64,000 nucleotides of DNA. Source: [Clostridium] saccharolyticum WM1. GTDB lineage: Bacteria > Bacillota > Clostridia > Lachnospirales > Lachnospiraceae. Positions 62,139 through 64,000 of the stretch are shown piece after piece (the first letter of the stretch is position 1; each line of letters starts with the position of its first letter). The position numbers and the translations under genes were made by a program. Under the pieces are notes generated by a model that worked only from the letters and a program-made list of their open reading frames with translations, ran no database searches and had not been told where the DNA came from. The stretch is taken from the NCBI RefSeq assembly GCF_000144625.1, contig NC_014376.1, positions 1,674,001 through 1,738,000 of the forward strand, written 5' to 3'.

Positions 62139-62478
62139 GGGGCAGTACTGGTTTCGACAGGGGCTATGAAGCTGGTGAAGCTATCCGTATGCGATGCGTC
62201 AAATGGCAAACCTAAATATAAACGCTAACAATAACGAATTAGCATTAGCTGCTTAATGCAGCTTGTCGGCCTTAAGGCACTCACACTTTAAGATCCCGGC
62301 ATCGACGATGTGAGAAACGACGTGTGCAAAGCTTTGAGCATGCGGACGTAATATGAAGCTACTGAAGCTGTCAGGGTGTTAGTTCCCGGGCAGTGGAGGG
62401 AATGTCAATAAACTGACTATGATAGTAGAAGAACAGGGGATTGGTTTTTGGACACGGGTTCAACTCCCGTCTGCTCCA
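62139..62478 (+). ncRNA. ssrA: Transfer-messenger RNA (tmRNA)
   Basis: tmRNA rescues stalled ribosomes and tags the product for degradation. The 5' end GGGGCAG (62139-62145) pairs with CTGCTCC (62471-62477) to form the acceptor stem, followed by a discriminator A. TGGTTTCGACAGG is the conserved start and GGTTCAACTCCCGTC the T arm. The reading frame begins at GCA within ATGGCAAACC and encodes the tag ANLNINANNNELALAA followed by TAA. The CCA end is not encoded. Length is about 340 bases. Confidence 0.97.
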
Positions 62479-62481
62479 CTC

Positions 62482-62516
62482 AAAAAGTCTGGCATTTGCT
62501 GGGCTTTTTTATTTTT
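62482..62516 (+). terminator. Terminator of ssrA
   Basis: AAAAAGTCTGGC pairs with GCTGGGCTTTTT (G-T pairs included) around ATTT, followed by TTATTTTTT. Confidence 0.85.
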
Positions 62517-62664
62517 TGTGCTGCAGATCGTGTTGTTTAGTCCCAGAGTGTCTCGGAAGTTATTTCCTCCTTTTTGAAAATGCCTGTCGATGGGTGTCTT
62601 CTTTGATCTACTTTTTAGCATATGTATCATATACTAAATCGTAGGATTTATTTTGGAGGTTATC

Positions 62665-63090
62665 ATGCCAAGCTTTGAAGTCAAGATATGGGGGTTTAAA
62701 ATCAATGAGCCGTATCCCTCGAAATGTACAAGAAGAGTCTGTTATTTCGATCATTGCCAGGAGGTGGAAGTCCCCTGCGGGTCAAAAGGGACCAAACTAT
62801 ATGAAGTGATTATTAATTTCACTATTCCAGATTTTGATCAGAAAAATGAATCCATTGTTATGCAGTGTGCCAATGAAGTTGCATACGTCGCAAGCGGCAT
62901 GATAGGAGAAGCGGTTCACTATTGTGGAAGTATCAATGAATCTTGTATGGCAGATATTCAAAATGCTGTTGCCATGGCAGATGAAAAAGTGGTGGAAACG
63001 TTCCATAATTGCCTAAGCCAGTCTGGTATGGCTGAAGAAATGATTCAAATATGCGAAGTTAAAGTCTATATCAGAGAAATCAATATTTAA
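62665..63090 (+). CDS. Cys-containing protein of unknown function
   Basis: The start is ATG 62665, with GGAGG upstream; 141 residues. It has no signal peptide or membrane helix. The first half is beta-rich with cysteines in PSKCTRRVCYFDHCQEVEVPCG; the second half is helical (QCANEVAYVASGMIGEAVHYCGSINESCMADIQNAVAMADEKVVETFHNCL). Eight or more cysteines suggest metal or redox chemistry, but no known motif matches. It follows ssrA on its own. Confidence 0.7.
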   Translation: MPSFEVKIWGFKINEPYPSKCTRRVCYFDHCQEVEVPCGSKGTKLYEVIINFTIPDFDQKNESIVMQCANEVAYVASGMIGEAVHYCGSINESCMADIQNAVAMADEKVVETFHNCLSQSGMAEEMIQICEVKVYIREINI

Positions 63091-63416
63091 ACGCGTACAT
63101 TGCTGGTGAATAAACAGAGGCGGACAAAAAGCAAAGAAGGATCCGGAATTGGCGGCGTATAAAAAAGAGCAAAGGCCGACAGGAGTTAGACCTTTGCTCT
63201 ATCATGTAGGGTGCCTTTTCCTTGAAGTGCTATGTAGGCACATCTAATCATATGATATAAGTAATCATAATATGTATAAAGGAAGGCAGAAAGGATATCT
63301 GTAAACTTTTCGAACTGGTTTTTCCTGAAAATGTATCCGTTCGATGTGCAATGGGATTATCATGCTATTTCAAAGTCACGAAGTATAAGGATTCATGGAA
63401 AGAGAGGCAGACATAT
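63091..63416. other. Non-coding gap with a minus-strand terminator hairpin
   Basis: A 10-bp perfect stem (63166-63175 with 63191-63200) is followed, on the minus strand, by TTTTTT, as in a terminator for leftward transcription. No credible gene precedes it on that strand. Nothing else is recognised in the gap. Confidence 0.45.
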
Positions 63417-63785
63417 ATGAGACGGCAAATGGACAAGCATGTGAAACAAATAAAAAAAGAAGAACATAAATTATATTGAGAAAACTTATGATAAAGATAG
63501 GATATTGTTGGAATATGATTTGCCATAGAAAAAAGAGCCGAAAAAAGATATTTGAAGCGTTTAGACCAGCATTCCAAGCAGTCCCGGTTGATAAATTCTT
63601 CCATTTCCGTTATAGAAGGGGGAGTTTTGGGAGCATTTGGAATTGGCCTGCCCGATATTCCGCTTTTTTTAGCTTTGGTTCTGAAATCTGTTTATGAAAT
63701 TGCTTTAAGCTATGGAAATCTTTTCAATCTGTTGAAAATTGTGATCCTGTTTGATAGAAGACAATTCCTTGTTAATTATTCGTAA
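63417..63785 (+). pseudogene. Degenerate EcsC-family gene
   Basis: Three pieces of one protein are visible in different frames. MRRQMDKHVKQIKKEEHKLY (63417-) ends at a stop. EKTYDKDRILLEYDLP continues from about 63479 in a shifted frame and ends at a stop. KRLDQHSKQSRLINSSISVIEGGVLGAFGIGLPDIPLFLALVLKSVYEIALSYG (from 63555) is the EcsC-family core in a third frame. The usual ~60-80 residues between the first two pieces are missing. Stops, frame changes and deletion make a functional product unlikely. The ribosome site AGAGAGG is still present. Confidence 0.72.
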
Positions 63786-63813
63786 ATATTAAGAATTGTT
63801 ATAATTTATTTGG

Positions 63814-63842
63814 TTGATATCATTCGGTTAAGCGAATACAAT
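63814..63842 (+). promoter_or_regulatory. Promoter of the right-edge regulator
   Basis: TTGATA (63814-63819), 17 bases, TACAAT (63837-63842). Confidence 0.7.
63822..63837. promoter_or_regulatory. Candidate autoregulatory operator
   Basis: ATTCG-GTTAAG-CGAAT is a perfect 5-bp dyad with a 6-base centre lying between -35 and -10 of the promoter, the position expected for a repressor site. Confidence 0.5.
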
Positions 63843-63871
63843 AGTCTTATACAATGAAAGGATGCAACTAT

Positions 63872-63988
63872 ATGAAATACATGTCTGTTCGGTTTCGCCG
63901 GGGATGGCTGATACCGGAAGAAATCGTATTACCTGTTGCTGGACATTCAGAAGTAAATAGGCAGCAGGAGGTATCCCGTGGAATTTAA
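63872..63988 (+). CDS. Possible 38-residue leader peptide
   Basis: ATG 63872 follows GAAAGGATG and the frame runs to TAA at 63988, overlapping the start of the next gene. The sequence (MKYMSVRFRRGWLIPEE...) matches no family I know. Translation of it could couple to the regulator gene; it may also be chance. Confidence 0.3.
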   Translation: MKYMSVRFRRGWLIPEEIVLPVAGHSEVNRQQEVSRGI

Positions 63989-64000
63989 TGAGAAACTGCA
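63978..64000 (+). CDS. Start of a probable XRE-family regulator (right edge)
   Basis: GTG 63978 follows GGAGG 5-6 bases upstream and encodes MEFNEKLQ, the usual beginning of XRE helix-turn-helix proteins (MxFxEKLQxLRK). The rest is outside the window. The call rests on eight residues, the ribosome site and the operator-like dyad upstream. Confidence 0.5.

Noticed and set aside
61967..62215. 82-codon frame downstream of nox
   Set aside because: It runs into the tmRNA gene and has no ribosome site; the sequence is the ssrA promoter and 5' part.
63365..63604. Minus-strand 79-codon hydrophobic frame
   Set aside because: It is the complement of the EcsC remnant, lacks a ribosome site and has composition typical of a shadow frame.
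1..64000. CRISPR arrays, transposases, prophage, rRNA or tRNA genes
   Set aside because: None were seen; repeats present are the short intercistronic family and an in-gene tandem repeat, and the only tRNA-like structure is in tmRNA.

Overview
This 64 kb window looks like chromosomal DNA of an anaerobic, low-to-mid-GC Firmicute of the Lachnospiraceae type (a Lacrimispora / Clostridium saccharolyticum-like organism). That placement is inferred from gene content and style: a Rex regulator, purple-bacteria-unlike AGGAGG ribosome sites, TTG and GTG starts, a CIRCE heat-shock operator, a two-subunit PyrK/PyrD dihydroorotate dehydrogenase, GH94 phosphorylases, BMP-type nucleoside importers and many tight operons separated by strong hairpin terminators. 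No rRNA, tRNA, CRISPR, insertion sequence or prophage was seen. The only structural RNA gene recognised is tmRNA.

Layout. 1-5 kb: the end of purA, a small membrane protein, a secreted cell-wall-binding-repeat protein, an ABC-F ATPase and the redox regulator Rex. 5-11 kb: nnr, alr, a MazF-type endoribonuclease, a CorC/CNNM membrane protein and yebC. 11-17 kb: a PocR-type sensor, two GNAT acetyltransferases, oligoendopeptidase F, a nitroreductase and a CIRCE-controlled Hsp20. 17-21 kb: a CxxCxxxCC protein and pyrF-pyrK-pyrD-pyrE. 21-26 kb: small membrane proteins, VanZ, an M29 aminopeptidase and a chemoreceptor. 26-30 kb: purE-purM-purN-purD. 30-40 kb: a carbohydrate locus with two GH94 phosphorylases around an ABC importer and a broken sensor-kinase remnant. 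40-48 kb: a DUF2294 protein, a DUF4914 P-loop protein, a GntR regulator with uxuA-uxuB, an ArsC-like protein, a KdgF-like cupin and a rubredoxin. 48-57 kb: an amidase, a dihydrouridine synthase, then an amidohydrolase-MerR-BMP lipoprotein-ABC transporter operon. 57-62 kb: nrdA-nrdB, an NADH oxidase and ssrA. 62-64 kb: an unknown Cys-rich protein, an EcsC pseudogene and the start of an XRE-type regulator.

How parts fit together. Several regulators can be matched to candidate sites inside the window. Rex (4.4 kb) has a candidate box inside the NADH-oxidase promoter (60.6 kb). The GntR protein (42.9 kb) has near-identical palindromes at its own promoter and inside the uxuA promoter. The MerR protein (51.6 kb) is in an operon whose promoter has a MerR-like 19-bp spacer with a dyad. 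The XRE regulator at the right edge has an inverted repeat between -35 and -10. Tandem NrdR-like boxes 31 bp apart precede nrdA.

The two least explained signals are non-coding. (1) Two related, probably structured ~90-nt elements lie immediately 5' of mazF and 5' of the corC-like gene; they share blocks and show compensating base changes in a hairpin. (2) A family of ~50-bp two-hairpin intercistronic repeats (five copies at three loci) always sits between a stop codon or terminator and the next gene's ribosome site, with a compensating change in the small hairpin. All homology calls here come from reading the sequence, without database searches.
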